Positions 9,329 to 17,977 of a stretch of DNA of 64,000 bases are shown here, piece after piece. The notes under the pieces are model-generated. The model was not told the origin of the DNA. It did not search any database and worked only from the letters and a program-made list of their open reading frames with translations. The stretch is from CAXBBB01 sp963841855 (GTDB taxonomy: Bacteria; Bacteroidota; Rhodothermia; Rhodothermales; BA12). Position numbers and translations under genes: made by a program. Location: positions 434,001-498,000 of the forward strand of contig CAWJEJ010000003.1 of assembly GCA_963841855.1 (NCBI GenBank). Direction: 5' to 3'. Every line of letters begins with the position of its first letter. The stretch's first letter is position 1.

Positions 9329-9360
9329 CGAGAAGACGGAGTCACCGCTCGGCGCAGCCC

Positions 9361-10698
9361 TCAGCCGATGACGTGCTGGGCCGCGTCGGTGAGAATGGAC
9401 ATGCCTTCGTCGATCTCGGCTTTGGTGATCGTGAGCGGCGGCCGAAAGCGGATGCTCGACGTGCCGCATCCCAGAATCGCGACGCCCCGCTCGAAGCAGG
9501 CTGCCGAGATGGCGTTGCGCGTGTGAGCGTCCTCGACCGTAAAGGCGCAAAAGGTGCCCTTGCCTCGGACGTTGGTGAACGGGAAGCGCTCGGCCAGTGC
9601 CAGCAGGTGCTCTTTGAGGTAGGCGCCCGTCTCGGCGGCGTGCGCGATCAGGTTGTCCGCCTCGATGATTTCGAGAATGCGATCGAAACGCACCATGTCG
9701 GCCAGGTTGCCTCCCCACGTTGAATTGATACGGCTCGACGTCTCGAAGACGTGCCCGTTGACCTCCTCAATCTTGCGACCGGCGAGGATGCCGCACACCT
9801 GCGTTTTCTTTCCGAAAGCCAGGATGTCGGGCTCGACGCCGAGCGTTTGGAACGCCCAAAAGTTGCCCGTCGCGCCGACGCCCGTCTGGACTTCGTCGAA
9901 GATGAGGAGGGCATCGTTTTCGTGCGCAATGTCTTTGACGGCCTGCAAGAACTCGGGTCGCAGGTGGTTGTCGCCGCCCTCGCCCTGGATCGGCTCGACG
10001 AGGATGCACGCGATGTCGTCCGGATGGTCGAGAAACGCGCGCTTGATCTGCGCAAGCGACAGCGCCTCGCGAACTTCCAGATCGCAGTCCATCGTTGCCT
10101 CGCCGCCTTCGTGCGCGATCATTGGCGTCGAGACGCGCGGCCAGTCGAACTTGGGGAAGTAGGCCGTTTTGGCTGGGACGGTGTTCGTGAGCGAGAGCGT
10201 GTAGCCGCTGCGCCCGTGAAACGCATGGTCGAAGTGCAGCACCTTCTGACCCACCTCGCGTCGATACCCCTTGGTGAAGTTGAGCCGCACTTTCCAGTCG
10301 AACGCCGCCTTGAGCGCATTCTCGACCGCCAGCGCTCCGCCCGCTACGAAAAAGGCGTGCGGCATCGAAGCAGGGATGCCTACGCGCTCGAACGTGTTGA
10401 CGAAACGCGCGAAGTGCGGCGTATATACGTCTGAGTTGGCGATCTTGTTGACGGCGGCATCGGTCAGGCGCTCCATGAACGCCGCGTCGCCGCGCAGGCC
10501 CGGGTGGTTCATGCCCAGCGCCGACGAAGCGTAGAAGCCGAACAGGTCGAGGAAACGGCGACCGGTCGCGGCGTCGACCAGGTGGCGCCCTCGCGAGGCG
10601 TCCATGTCGAGGACCATATCCATCCCATCGGCCAGGATGTGGCGTCCCAGTGTGGCGCGCACGTCGGTGGGGGCGATGGTGTCGGTTTTCAATTCCAT
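9361..10698 (-). CDS. lat: L-lysine 6-transaminase
   Basis: 445 aa class-III PLP aminotransferase that moves the epsilon-amino group of lysine to 2-oxoglutarate, giving allysine/piperideine-6-carboxylate. The PLP lysine lies in AFGKKTQVCGI, a sequence distinctive of this enzyme, and the cofactor Asp is in LLIFDEVQTGVG; EPIQGEGGDNH and TWGGNLADMVR are also conserved. The start at 10698 gives MELKTDTIAP. It is divergent from lipA with 268 bases between starts. Whether it serves lysine catabolism or osmolyte synthesis (alpha-aminoadipate) is not shown by the neighbours. Confidence 0.93.
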   Translation of the reverse strand: MELKTDTIAPTDVRATLGRHILADGMDMVLDMDASRGRHLVDAATGRRFLDLFGFYASSALGMNHPGLRGDAAFMERLTDAAVNKIANSDVYTPHFARFVNTFERVGIPASMPHAFFVAGGALAVENALKAAFDWKVRLNFTKGYRREVGQKVLHFDHAFHGRSGYTLSLTNTVPAKTAYFPKFDWPRVSTPMIAHEGGEATMDCDLEVREALSLAQIKRAFLDHPDDIACILVEPIQGEGGDNHLRPEFLQAVKDIAHENDALLIFDEVQTGVGATGNFWAFQTLGVEPDILAFGKKTQVCGILAGRKIEEVNGHVFETSSRINSTWGGNLADMVRFDRILEIIEADNLIAHAAETGAYLKEHLLALAERFPFTNVRGKGTFCAFTVEDAHTRNAISAACFERGVAILGCGTSSIRFRPPLTITKAEIDEGMSILTDAAQHVIG

Positions 10699-10826
10699 AG
10701 TCGTGGAGAGTGTGGGAGTGGAGGCATTGCGTGTTGCGTACAGACAAGGTAACAGACGAAAAGCGCATTTCCTGCCCTCAGAGGTCGATTCGATAGCCAG
10801 CATGGACGCCTGGACCAAGAATCGGG

Positions 10827-10843
10827 GTTTAGATCGACTAAAC
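10827..10843. promoter_or_regulatory. Inverted repeat in lat-lipA divergent region
   Basis: GTTTAG (10827-10832) and CTAAAC (10838-10843) form an interrupted inverted repeat with five bases between, in an otherwise featureless 268-base region separating divergent lat and lipA. It could be an operator for an Lrp-like or other dimeric regulator. The evidence is only symmetry and position. Confidence 0.25.
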
Positions 10844-10966
10844 GCGAATACACTTTGCACGTTGCGAAAAGAGTCGCTGACCGAGTAGACGTTGAAGCGC
10901 GGGCGCGCTCGGATCCTGCCCCGAAGCGCGCCGTTGCCTCTGCACAGACGTAACCCGCTTGCAACC

Positions 10967-11968
10967 GTGCCGACGAACGCCCCGACTCTCCCTGGACAGA
11001 TTCAACTCAAAAAGGCGCCCAAGGAAGCGTTGGTGCCCGAGGCCGAGGCGGGCGGCGACGGCTTTATGTCGCTTCCGGTTGTCGAGGCGCCGCCGTCGAA
11101 CGCGCGCGGTAAGCGGCCCGACTGGCTGCGCGTCCGGCTGCCCTACGGCGAGACGTACAAGAGTGTGCTCGACACGATCGAGAAGTACGATCTGCACACC
11201 GTTTGCCAGAGCGCGCGCTGCCCCAACATGGGCGAGTGCTGGAGCGCGGGCACGGCGACGTTCATGATCCTGGGCAACGTCTGCACGCGCAGTTGCGGCT
11301 TTTGCGCCGTCATGACGGGCCGACCTGACACGGGCCTGGACTGGGACGAACCCCGACGCGTCGCCGAGGCGGCCAAGCTGATGGATCTGCGCCACGTCGT
11401 CGTGACGAGCGTCAACCGCGACGAGCGCAAAGACGGCGGCGCTCCGATCTTCGCCGAAACGATCCGCCTGGTCCGCGAAGCGCAGCCCGGCTGCACCATC
11501 GAAGTGCTGGTACCCGACTTCAGAGGCATCATGGACGGCGCGCTGAGCCTCGTGCTCGACGCGCGCCCCGACATCTTCAACCACAACGTCGAGACGATCC
11601 CGCGCCTCTACCGCCGCGTCCGCCCCCAAGCCGACTACCAGCGCTCGCTCGACGTGCTCAAACTCGCCAAGGACAACGGCCTGCGCACCAAGAGCGGTAT
11701 TATGGTCGGTCTGGGCGAGAGCAAAGAGGAAGTCGTCGAGTTGATGCGCGACTTCGCGGCCCACGGCGTCGACGTGATGACGATCGGTCAGTACCTGCAG
11801 CCGACCAAGATGCACCTGCCCGTCGAGGAGTTCGTCCACCCGGACGTGTTCGCGTGGTACAAGGAGCAGGGCGAAGCGCTGGGCATCGACCACGTCGAGA
11901 GCGGCCCGCTCGTCCGGTCGAGCTACCACGCCGAGCGTCACGTAGCAGGCTACAAAGCAGAAGCCTGA
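10967..11968 (+). CDS. lipA: Lipoyl synthase
   Basis: Radical SAM enzyme that inserts two sulfur atoms into octanoyl-protein to make the lipoyl cofactor. The auxiliary cluster ligands are in CQSARCPNMGEC (C-x4-C-x5-C), the radical SAM cluster in CTRSCGFC (C-x3-C-x2-C), and the C-terminal Ser ligand in GPLVRSSYHAER. I chose the GTG at 10967 (PTNAPTLPGQIQLKK); an in-frame TTG at 10892 would add 25 low-complexity residues. The stretch before WLRVRLPYGE is longer than in E. coli. A Uma2 gene begins four bases after the stop. Confidence 0.95.
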   Translation: MPTNAPTLPGQIQLKKAPKEALVPEAEAGGDGFMSLPVVEAPPSNARGKRPDWLRVRLPYGETYKSVLDTIEKYDLHTVCQSARCPNMGECWSAGTATFMILGNVCTRSCGFCAVMTGRPDTGLDWDEPRRVAEAAKLMDLRHVVVTSVNRDERKDGGAPIFAETIRLVREAQPGCTIEVLVPDFRGIMDGALSLVLDARPDIFNHNVETIPRLYRRVRPQADYQRSLDVLKLAKDNGLRTKSGIMVGLGESKEEVVELMRDFAAHGVDVMTIGQYLQPTKMHLPVEEFVHPDVFAWYKEQGEALGIDHVESGPLVRSSYHAERHVAGYKAEA

Positions 11969-11972
11969 GGCG

Positions 11973-12581
11973 ATGGCCGAGACGCTGCTGACTGCTCCGA
12001 CTGCTGCGCCCGACACGCTGGACGTGCTGGTCGACTCGCTGCACCGATTCACCGTCGACGACGTGCGGGCGATGGTCGAGGTAGGCGCGCTGGACTCCAA
12101 CGCACCGGTCGAACTCGAATGCGGACTATTCATCAACATGCCTCCTCCCGGACCTCGCCACAACTTTCGCGTTCGATTTTTGAACTCGCTCTTTGCAGAA
12201 ATCTTCTCGCTTGAACGTGGGCAGTTGATGGTTCAGGACGCCGTCATCCTGAGCGATGACACCTATTACGAGCCCGACCTCGCCATACTTCGCCCCGACG
12301 TGCGCCGCTCGCCCCAGGCCGACGACGTGCTGCTCGCCGTCGAGGTGTCCGATTCGACGCTGCGCCGCGACCGAAGCCGTAAAGCCGACGTATATGCCGC
12401 TGCTGGTATTCCGGAACTGTGGATCATCGCGCTGCCCGACGACGCGCTCTACGTCTACCGCGAGCCGCACGCCGACGGCTACCGCAGCCTGCGCAAGTTG
12501 ACTGCCGGTGATACCGTCGCGCCGCTGACGTTTCCCGATGCGCCGCTCGACGTATCTGACCTGTTGGAGCGTGAGATATAA
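11973..12581 (+). CDS. Uma2 family endonuclease-fold protein
   Basis: 202 aa protein of the Uma2 (DUF820) family, PD-(D/E)xK nuclease fold. Core residues are visible in YEPDLAILRPD, LLAVEVSDSTLRRDR and KADVYAAAGIPELWII, with Asp, Glu-x-Val and Lys in the expected order. These proteins are expanded in Cyanobacteria, Chloroflexi and some Bacteroidota; substrate and role are unknown. It begins four bases after lipA and may be co-transcribed. Two relatives lie at 12655 and 24430. Confidence 0.9.
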   Translation: MAETLLTAPTAAPDTLDVLVDSLHRFTVDDVRAMVEVGALDSNAPVELECGLFINMPPPGPRHNFRVRFLNSLFAEIFSLERGQLMVQDAVILSDDTYYEPDLAILRPDVRRSPQADDVLLAVEVSDSTLRRDRSRKADVYAAAGIPELWIIALPDDALYVYREPHADGYRSLRKLTAGDTVAPLTFPDAPLDVSDLLEREI

Positions 12582-12654
12582 TGCACCGCGCTCATTTGGT
12601 CGAGCTAATCCGGCAGAACGCTACGTGCGAGGTACTGGGCATAAACGCTGAACG

Positions 12655-13275
12655 ATGACAGAAACGCGGACCACTGCTACACCTGCCGCCGAGCGCCCTA
12701 GCATCAATCGGGGCGGCGTGGCGCGGCGCCGGTTCACGTACGAGGAGTACCTCGCGATGGCCCAGGCAGGCGTGATCGCGCCCGACGAGCGCACGCAACT
12801 CATCAACGGCCAGATCGTCCATATGTCACCTGCTGGAAGCTCGCACGCCTCGAGCGTTCGCAAGATCACGGCAGCTTTCTATCGACAGTTCGCCGAAGAG
12901 CAGTTCGAGATCCTCGTCCAAGATCCATTGCGCGCGAGCGACCACGACCCTCCCGAGCCAGACGTGGCGCTCCTTGTCCCTGGCGATTACGACGAGCGTC
13001 ACCCGACCGCCGCCGAAACGCTGCTCGCCGTCGAAGTATCAGACTCGACGCTTCGCTACGACCGTACCGTCAAAGCCAAGATGTACGCGCGCAGCGGAGT
13101 CGCCGAGTTGTGGATCGTCGCTATACCCGAGCGCGCCATCTACGTTTACCGCACGCCGACGGTTGACGGATATGCTGCCGTCCGGAAGCTGACTGGCGAT
13201 GACCTCATTTCCACGCTCTGTGAGCCGGATGTGCTGTTCTCTATCTCGCTCATGCTTCCCAAAGCGAAAGCGTAA
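12655..13275 (+). CDS. Uma2 family endonuclease-fold protein
   Basis: 206 aa, second member of the family in tandem. It has the N-terminal helix RRFTYEEYLAMAQAG, the HMSPAGSSHASSVRK strand, PEPDVALLVPGDY, LLAVEVSDSTLRYDR and KAKMYARSGVAELWIV, so all nuclease core residues are kept. It differs clearly from its upstream neighbour outside the core, so the pair is not a recent duplication. No partner toxin, antitoxin or methylase gene is adjacent. Confidence 0.9.
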   Translation: MTETRTTATPAAERPSINRGGVARRRFTYEEYLAMAQAGVIAPDERTQLINGQIVHMSPAGSSHASSVRKITAAFYRQFAEEQFEILVQDPLRASDHDPPEPDVALLVPGDYDERHPTAAETLLAVEVSDSTLRYDRTVKAKMYARSGVAELWIVAIPERAIYVYRTPTVDGYAAVRKLTGDDLISTLCEPDVLFSISLMLPKAKA

Positions 13276-13323
13276 CCCGATAGCCGAGCGCTCCGTAGGC
13301 TGCTGCATCAAACCTGCACCGCT

Positions 13324-14145
13324 ATGCGCACGCTCTCCGCCCTCGCCGTCCTGCTGTTCGTCGCAGCGCCCGCCCTTGCGCAAGAGCGCACGCTGGCGTT
13401 CGAGCATCCGCTCCGGTCGGGAGGCACGTTGGTCGTCGACACCTACAAAGGATCGGTCGATGTGGAAGCGTGGGACGAGGATCATGTGGAGATCGACGTG
13501 CGCATCGTGGCGGACGACGACTCGAAGCCGGACGATGTCGATTTGGTCGATGTGAAGTTCGAGGCGTCGAACGGCCGCGTGTCTGTCGAGACGGATTACG
13601 AGCGCCTCAACGACTCCAAGACGCGGCGCTTTCTGGGCGTCGTGACGATCAACAACGGGGGCAGTTTGCCCTTCGTCCACTACACGATTCGGATGCCGCG
13701 CGGCGCCGAACTCAACATCGACGACTACAAGAGCGAAATCACGATCGCAGGCATGCAGGCAGACGTGACGGTCGAGAGCTACAAAGGCAGCATCCGCGTC
13801 AATGGCGCGCGTGACATCGACATCGACACGTACAAGGGAACGGCGCGCGTCCGCGACGTGAGAGGCGGCGCCCGAGTCGACACGTACAAGGGCGATGTCG
13901 AAATCGCGTTCGCCAACCTGTCGGGCAAGGTCACCGTCGACACGTACAAAGGCGACGTGCGGCTGATCGTCCCCTACGGCGCAGGCTTCGCGCTCGACGC
14001 CGATCTGGGCCGCAAGGGCAACCTAGACACCAGGCTGCCCATCGACGTGCGCGACGGTCTCGCCAAGGGGCGCATGGGCAGCGGCGGCCCGACGGTCGCA
14101 TTCGAGACCTACAAAGGCACGCTGCACCTCGACACGGCTCGGTAG
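13324..14145 (+). CDS. Secreted DUF4097-like beta-solenoid protein with YKG repeats
   Basis: 273 aa with a signal peptide (MRTLSALAVLLFVAAPALAQ). The rest is a run of short beta coils, many starting with the tripeptide YKG in the context [DE]-[TS]-Y-K-G: six YKG copies and one YKS, spaced at 15-25 residues over most of the second half. This is the DUF4097 type of putative adhesin/beta-helix. It is periplasmic or surface exposed; a ligand cannot be inferred. It sits alone between Uma2 and ndk on the same strand. Confidence 0.8.
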   Translation: MRTLSALAVLLFVAAPALAQERTLAFEHPLRSGGTLVVDTYKGSVDVEAWDEDHVEIDVRIVADDDSKPDDVDLVDVKFEASNGRVSVETDYERLNDSKTRRFLGVVTINNGGSLPFVHYTIRMPRGAELNIDDYKSEITIAGMQADVTVESYKGSIRVNGARDIDIDTYKGTARVRDVRGGARVDTYKGDVEIAFANLSGKVTVDTYKGDVRLIVPYGAGFALDADLGRKGNLDTRLPIDVRDGLAKGRMGSGGPTVAFETYKGTLHLDTAR

Positions 14146-14197
14146 ACGCGCCCCATCGTTTGCGAAAAGCGCACGTGCGGCGCGGGCAGGCCACTCG

Positions 14198-14205
14198 TAG
14201 GTTGG
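14198..14205 (+). promoter_or_regulatory. TAnnTTTG-like -7 element upstream of ndk
   Basis: TAGGTTGG lies 27 bases upstream of the ndk ATG, in the position expected for a Bacteroidota sigma-A -7 element (consensus TAnnTTTG). No matching TTTG lies 19 bases further upstream, so the call is tentative. Confidence 0.35.
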
Positions 14206-14232
14206 CGGTTCACTTTTGAACTCCTCTCCGAC

Positions 14233-14655
14233 ATGGAACGCACCCTCGCCATTATCAAGCCCGACGCCGTCGCCAACGGACACGCCGGAGCCATCCTCGA
14301 CCGCATTCTCAAAGAAGGCTTCGCCGTAAGGGCGATGAAACTCGTCCGCCTGAGCGAGACCGAAGCAGGCGGCTTCTACGCCGTCCACCACGAGCGCCCG
14401 TTCTTTGGCGAACTGGTCGAATTCATGTCGAGCGGCGCCTGTGTCCCTCTCGTCTTGGAGCGCGAAGATGCCGTCGCCAAGTGGCGCGAAGTGATCGGCG
14501 CGACCAACCCCGCCGACGCCGCCGAAGGCACGATCCGCAAGCAGTTCGCCGAGAGCCTGGGCCGCAACGCTGCGCACGGATCGGACAGCGCCGAGAACGG
14601 ACGGATCGAAGCCAACTACTTCTTCGCCGAGCACGAAATCGTCGCCAACGGCTGA
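14233..14655 (+). CDS. ndk: Nucleoside diphosphate kinase
   Basis: Phosphorylates NDPs to NTPs by a phospho-histidine intermediate. MERTLAIIKPDAV at the N terminus, RPFFGELVEFM in the Kpn-loop region and the active-site NAAHGSDS (His) are all present. The length, 140 aa, is normal. It is followed by a hairpin at 14695-14727, suggesting a single-gene transcript. Confidence 0.97.
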   Translation: MERTLAIIKPDAVANGHAGAILDRILKEGFAVRAMKLVRLSETEAGGFYAVHHERPFFGELVEFMSSGACVPLVLEREDAVAKWREVIGATNPADAAEGTIRKQFAESLGRNAAHGSDSAENGRIEANYFFAEHEIVANG

Positions 14656-14694
14656 GGGTCCGCGACCCGCTGATGGGCTTCGCCCACCTCGTTC

Positions 14695-14727
14695 AAGCCT
14701 GTCAGATCGTTGAGGTCTGGCAGGCTT
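14695..14727 (+). terminator. Hairpin terminator after ndk
   Basis: AAGCCTGTCAGATC (14695-14708) pairs with GGTCTGGCAGGCTT (14714-14727) with two G-U pairs and a five-base loop, followed by TTTTG. This fits an intrinsic terminator 40 bases past the ndk stop. It shares its CCTGTCAG arm with hairpins at 5083 and 9298. Confidence 0.65.
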
Positions 14728-14910
14728 TTGCATGTGGACCGCAGAGAGACCCCGGCGATCAAACGAAAGAGCTATGGACGAAGCGCCGCACCCTCGTAGC
14801 GTCGCAGCATGCTGCGACGGAAGCCCTCGCCCACCGTCAGATACCCGCCGCCCATCTGTTGACGAACGGAAGCGCGCTCCAGTATCCTTGCAGCATAGTT
14901 CCATCCTGCG

Positions 14911-14963
14911 CCCGATGCAGATCGCTCCGTCCTCCCCCCGATGCAGATCGCTCCGTCCTCCCC
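14911..14963 (+). repeat. 26-bp tandem duplication over a start codon
   Basis: Positions 14911-14937 are repeated exactly at 14937-14963, a period of 26 bases, and each copy contains the same ATG (14915 and 14941). Only the second ATG is in frame with the DUF3667-ankyrin gene; the first is shifted by 26 bases and opens a different frame. The region from the ndk hairpin to here carries no gene. Confidence 0.85.
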
Positions 14964-16461
14964 TGTGTCAGCCTCGCCCCTTCCGCTCACCACAGACGAC
15001 GCCACCGAGCGCACCTGCGCCAACTGCGACGCGCCGATGCACGGCCCGTACTGCGGCGTCTGCGGGCAGCACGCGCTCGACGGCAACCGGCTGACGTTCA
15101 AAGCGCTGTGGGGCGAGTTTCGGCGGCGCTTCCTCCACCTCGAGCACGGCTTGCTGCTCACGCTGCGGCACATGACGTTCAAGCCGGGCCACGTGATCGG
15201 ACGCTACCTGCGAGGCGAGCGCAAACGCTACGTCAACCCGCTGGGCTTCGTCGTGATGGCGACGGCGTTCAACCTCGTCGTCCATGCGCTGACGGACTAC
15301 CAAGACCGGATGCTGGAGCAGTTGGGCAGCGGCACGATGAACGCCGGGTCGACTTCGCGCTCGCTCGAGGAAATGCTGCGCACGTTCACCACGTGGTCGA
15401 TGGAAAACAGCACCTACCTGACCGTCGTCATTTGCCTGTTCATCGCCCTCTTTCTGCGACTGTTCATGGGGCAGAAGATGCGCGTGGCCGAGGGGCTGGT
15501 CTTCGGCTTGTTCTGCTACGGGCAGGTTACCGTGATCGGAGCGCTTGCCGAGTTATCGTATCTCGTATGGCCCGACGCGCTAAACAGCATGAACGTCGAG
15601 ATGATGATCGACAGCGGTCTGCTGCTCGTACTGGTCTGCGCGGCGGCGTATCAGATGTTTAAGACGTGGGGATCCGTCGCGCTGGCGGCGCTGAGCGTAG
15701 TGCTGGGGTACGTGGGATACATGGTGTTTCTAAGCGTCGTCATGATCGGCTTCGTCCTCGCCACGCTGCTGGCCGACGGAGAACAGGCGTGGACGCTCCG
15801 CGACGCGGCTGCCCAAGGCCGGGCCGATGTCGTGTCGGCGCTGATCGTCGGGGGCGGAGATCCCAACTTCACCACGAGCCGGACGCTGCTCCAGGACGCC
15901 GCTCAAGCCGGACACGTAGCCGTCGTCGACACGCTGCTGGCCCGCGGCGCCGATCCGGACCGCATCGACGGCGACGGCCACACCGCGCTGACGCTGGCGA
16001 TCCGCGACGACCGTTTCGACGTGGCCCGGTCGCTCGTCGCTGCCGGAGCGTCGCCGATGGCATCCGAGCACGTAGGCGACGCACTTCGCCACGCCTTGCA
16101 TCGCAGCCAGGTCACGCTGGCGCTGACGATCCTCGAATCCGGAGTCGACCCCAACGCGGCGAGCGATTCGACGGGCAACACGCCGCTGATCGAGGCCGCG
16201 ACGCACGACCTGCCCGGCGCCGTCCGCGCGCTGCTGGCACGTGGCGCCGATCCCGACGCCGCTCGCGCCAATGCCGAAGCGTATACACCGCTGCACGAAG
16301 CTATAGAGGGAGACTATCTGGAAGTCGCCAGCCTGCTGCTCGAAGGGGGCGCCGATCCGACCACCCCAACCGGCGACGACCGCGCGCCGCTCCAACTGGC
16401 CGACAGCGACCCGATGCGCGCGCTGATCCAGTCCGCACTCAACAAGCGCCGCGCTCAATGA
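14941..16461 (+). CDS. DUF3667 membrane protein fused to ankyrin repeats
   Basis: 506 aa. Residues ~26-45 form a zinc ribbon, CANCDAPMHGPYCGVCGQHA, then a DUF3667-type segment (LRHMTFKPGHVIGRYLRGER, YVNPLGFVVMATAFNLVVHAL). About five membrane segments follow up to residue ~275. Residues ~282-500 are about six ankyrin repeats, e.g. HTALTLAIRDDRFDVARSLV and NTPLIEAATHDLPGAVRALL. Ankyrin repeats mediate protein contacts, so the C terminus is probably a cytosolic docking surface. The fusion is unusual for DUF3667 proteins, which normally end after the membrane part. Its stop overlaps the folC start as ATGA, indicating translational coupling. Confidence 0.85.
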   Translation: MQIAPSSPVSASPLPLTTDDATERTCANCDAPMHGPYCGVCGQHALDGNRLTFKALWGEFRRRFLHLEHGLLLTLRHMTFKPGHVIGRYLRGERKRYVNPLGFVVMATAFNLVVHALTDYQDRMLEQLGSGTMNAGSTSRSLEEMLRTFTTWSMENSTYLTVVICLFIALFLRLFMGQKMRVAEGLVFGLFCYGQVTVIGALAELSYLVWPDALNSMNVEMMIDSGLLLVLVCAAAYQMFKTWGSVALAALSVVLGYVGYMVFLSVVMIGFVLATLLADGEQAWTLRDAAAQGRADVVSALIVGGGDPNFTTSRTLLQDAAQAGHVAVVDTLLARGADPDRIDGDGHTALTLAIRDDRFDVARSLVAAGASPMASEHVGDALRHALHRSQVTLALTILESGVDPNAASDSTGNTPLIEAATHDLPGAVRALLARGADPDAARANAEAYTPLHEAIEGDYLEVASLLLEGGADPTTPTGDDRAPLQLADSDPMRALIQSALNKRRAQ

Positions 16462-17729
16462 CGGAGGCCGAACAAACCCTACTCACGCTCCCACGCTTTG
16501 CGGGCGTCGCCGACGCTGGATACAAACCCGGTCTCGACCGGATGCGCGTGCTGCTGGCCGCAATGGGCGATCCGCACGATGGGCTGAGCATCGTTCACGT
16601 CGCCGGGACGAACGGCAAAGGGTCGACGTGCGCGTTTGCGTCGGCGTTGTTGCAGGCTCATGGCTTGCGCGTCGGGCTCCACACGTCGCCCCATCTGTGG
16701 CGCGTCCACGAGCGGATGCGCGTCGACGGGCGCGAGGTGCCCGACGACTGGCTGGACGGTGCGGTCGACCAGTGGATGCCGACGTTCGAGCGGATCGGCG
16801 CGTCGTTCTTCGAGGCGACGACGGCATTGGCGTTTCTGCACTTCGCCCACGAAGAGGTCGATGCGGCGGTCGTCGAGGTCGGATTGGGCGGGCGGCTCGA
16901 CGCGACGAACGTGGTGACGCCGGTCGTGACGTGCGTGACCGAAATCGGACTGGACCACACCGACTTGCTCGGCGATACGCGCGCTGCGATCGCTGGGGAG
17001 AAGGCGGGTATCTCTAAACCCGGAATCCCCTTACTGACCAACGCGACCGGAGCCGACGTGCTCGGAGTGTTGGCCCAATCGGCGAATGCGGTCGGCGCCC
17101 CTTTCGAGAACGTGCGCGATGTCGTCTCGGCGCGGCAGTCGCAGGGTGCGGTTGGGTTCGAGACGCCGCACGCCGAGTACTGGCACGCGCAGTTGGGACT
17201 GGCCGGGTTGTATCAGGTCGGCAACGCAGCGCTCGCCCTGCGCGCCGTCGAAACGCTGGCCGGGCGCGCACTCGATCCGGCATCCATCCGTCGTGGACTG
17301 GCCGACGTCGTCCGACTGACTGGACTGCGCGGGCGGCTCGACGTGATCCGCGAGCAGCCCAAGATCGTCGCCGATGTGGCGCACAACGCGGATGGCATCG
17401 CAGCCGTCCTGCGCGAGACCGAACCGCCCAAGGGCGCCGTCCGCACCGTCGTCGTCGGGATGATGGGCGATAAAGATGCGCACGCCATCGCCCGGCTGCT
17501 GGCCCAGAGTGGATCGCGCGTCGTAGCCGTCCAACTTGAGGGCGACCGCGCCCTCGACGCTGGCACGCTCGCCATCTTGCTGCGCGGCGCAGGTGTGCGC
17601 GGCGTGGAGACGCTGTCCGTCGTCGATGCGCTAGCCGACTTCGAGCAGTCGGCCGATCCGGACGACATCTGCGTCGTGACGGGATCGCACGTGACGGTCG
17701 CCGAGATTCCGCGCGAATATTTTACGTGA
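16458..17729 (+). CDS. folC: Dihydrofolate/folylpolyglutamate synthase
   Basis: Adds glutamate to dihydropteroate or folates, an ATP-dependent Mur-ligase-type reaction. The P-loop GTNGKGST, the lid EVGLGGRLDATN with catalytic Glu, GLDHTDLLGDT and the C-terminal-domain entry DVAHNADG are all seen. Length is 423 aa. The start at 16458 overlaps the preceding stop by four bases. The downstream 248 bases to rho contain no gene. Confidence 0.95.
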   Translation: MTEAEQTLLTLPRFAGVADAGYKPGLDRMRVLLAAMGDPHDGLSIVHVAGTNGKGSTCAFASALLQAHGLRVGLHTSPHLWRVHERMRVDGREVPDDWLDGAVDQWMPTFERIGASFFEATTALAFLHFAHEEVDAAVVEVGLGGRLDATNVVTPVVTCVTEIGLDHTDLLGDTRAAIAGEKAGISKPGIPLLTNATGADVLGVLAQSANAVGAPFENVRDVVSARQSQGAVGFETPHAEYWHAQLGLAGLYQVGNAALALRAVETLAGRALDPASIRRGLADVVRLTGLRGRLDVIREQPKIVADVAHNADGIAAVLRETEPPKGAVRTVVVGMMGDKDAHAIARLLAQSGSRVVAVQLEGDRALDAGTLAILLRGAGVRGVETLSVVDALADFEQSADPDDICVVTGSHVTVAEIPREYFT

Positions 17730-17977
17730 TGCTGGCGCGTAAACGGCGTGGCGCGCTCGTTTCGATCCTACCTTTCCAACCGTCTGCATCACGCGCTCGC
17801 CATCCGGCGACACGCGTGGCCGACACGGCGTCGACCTCTTCGGTCATCCGACTCGCCCCGACAGAGCGCACGCTCTCGGCGACGTTGGCCCGCGCCGCCC
17901 AGGATTCGCCGCACGGTGCGGCGCTCATCAACCCGCCGGTCGCAGGGACCGGACACTCCCCCTACCATTTTCAGTCT

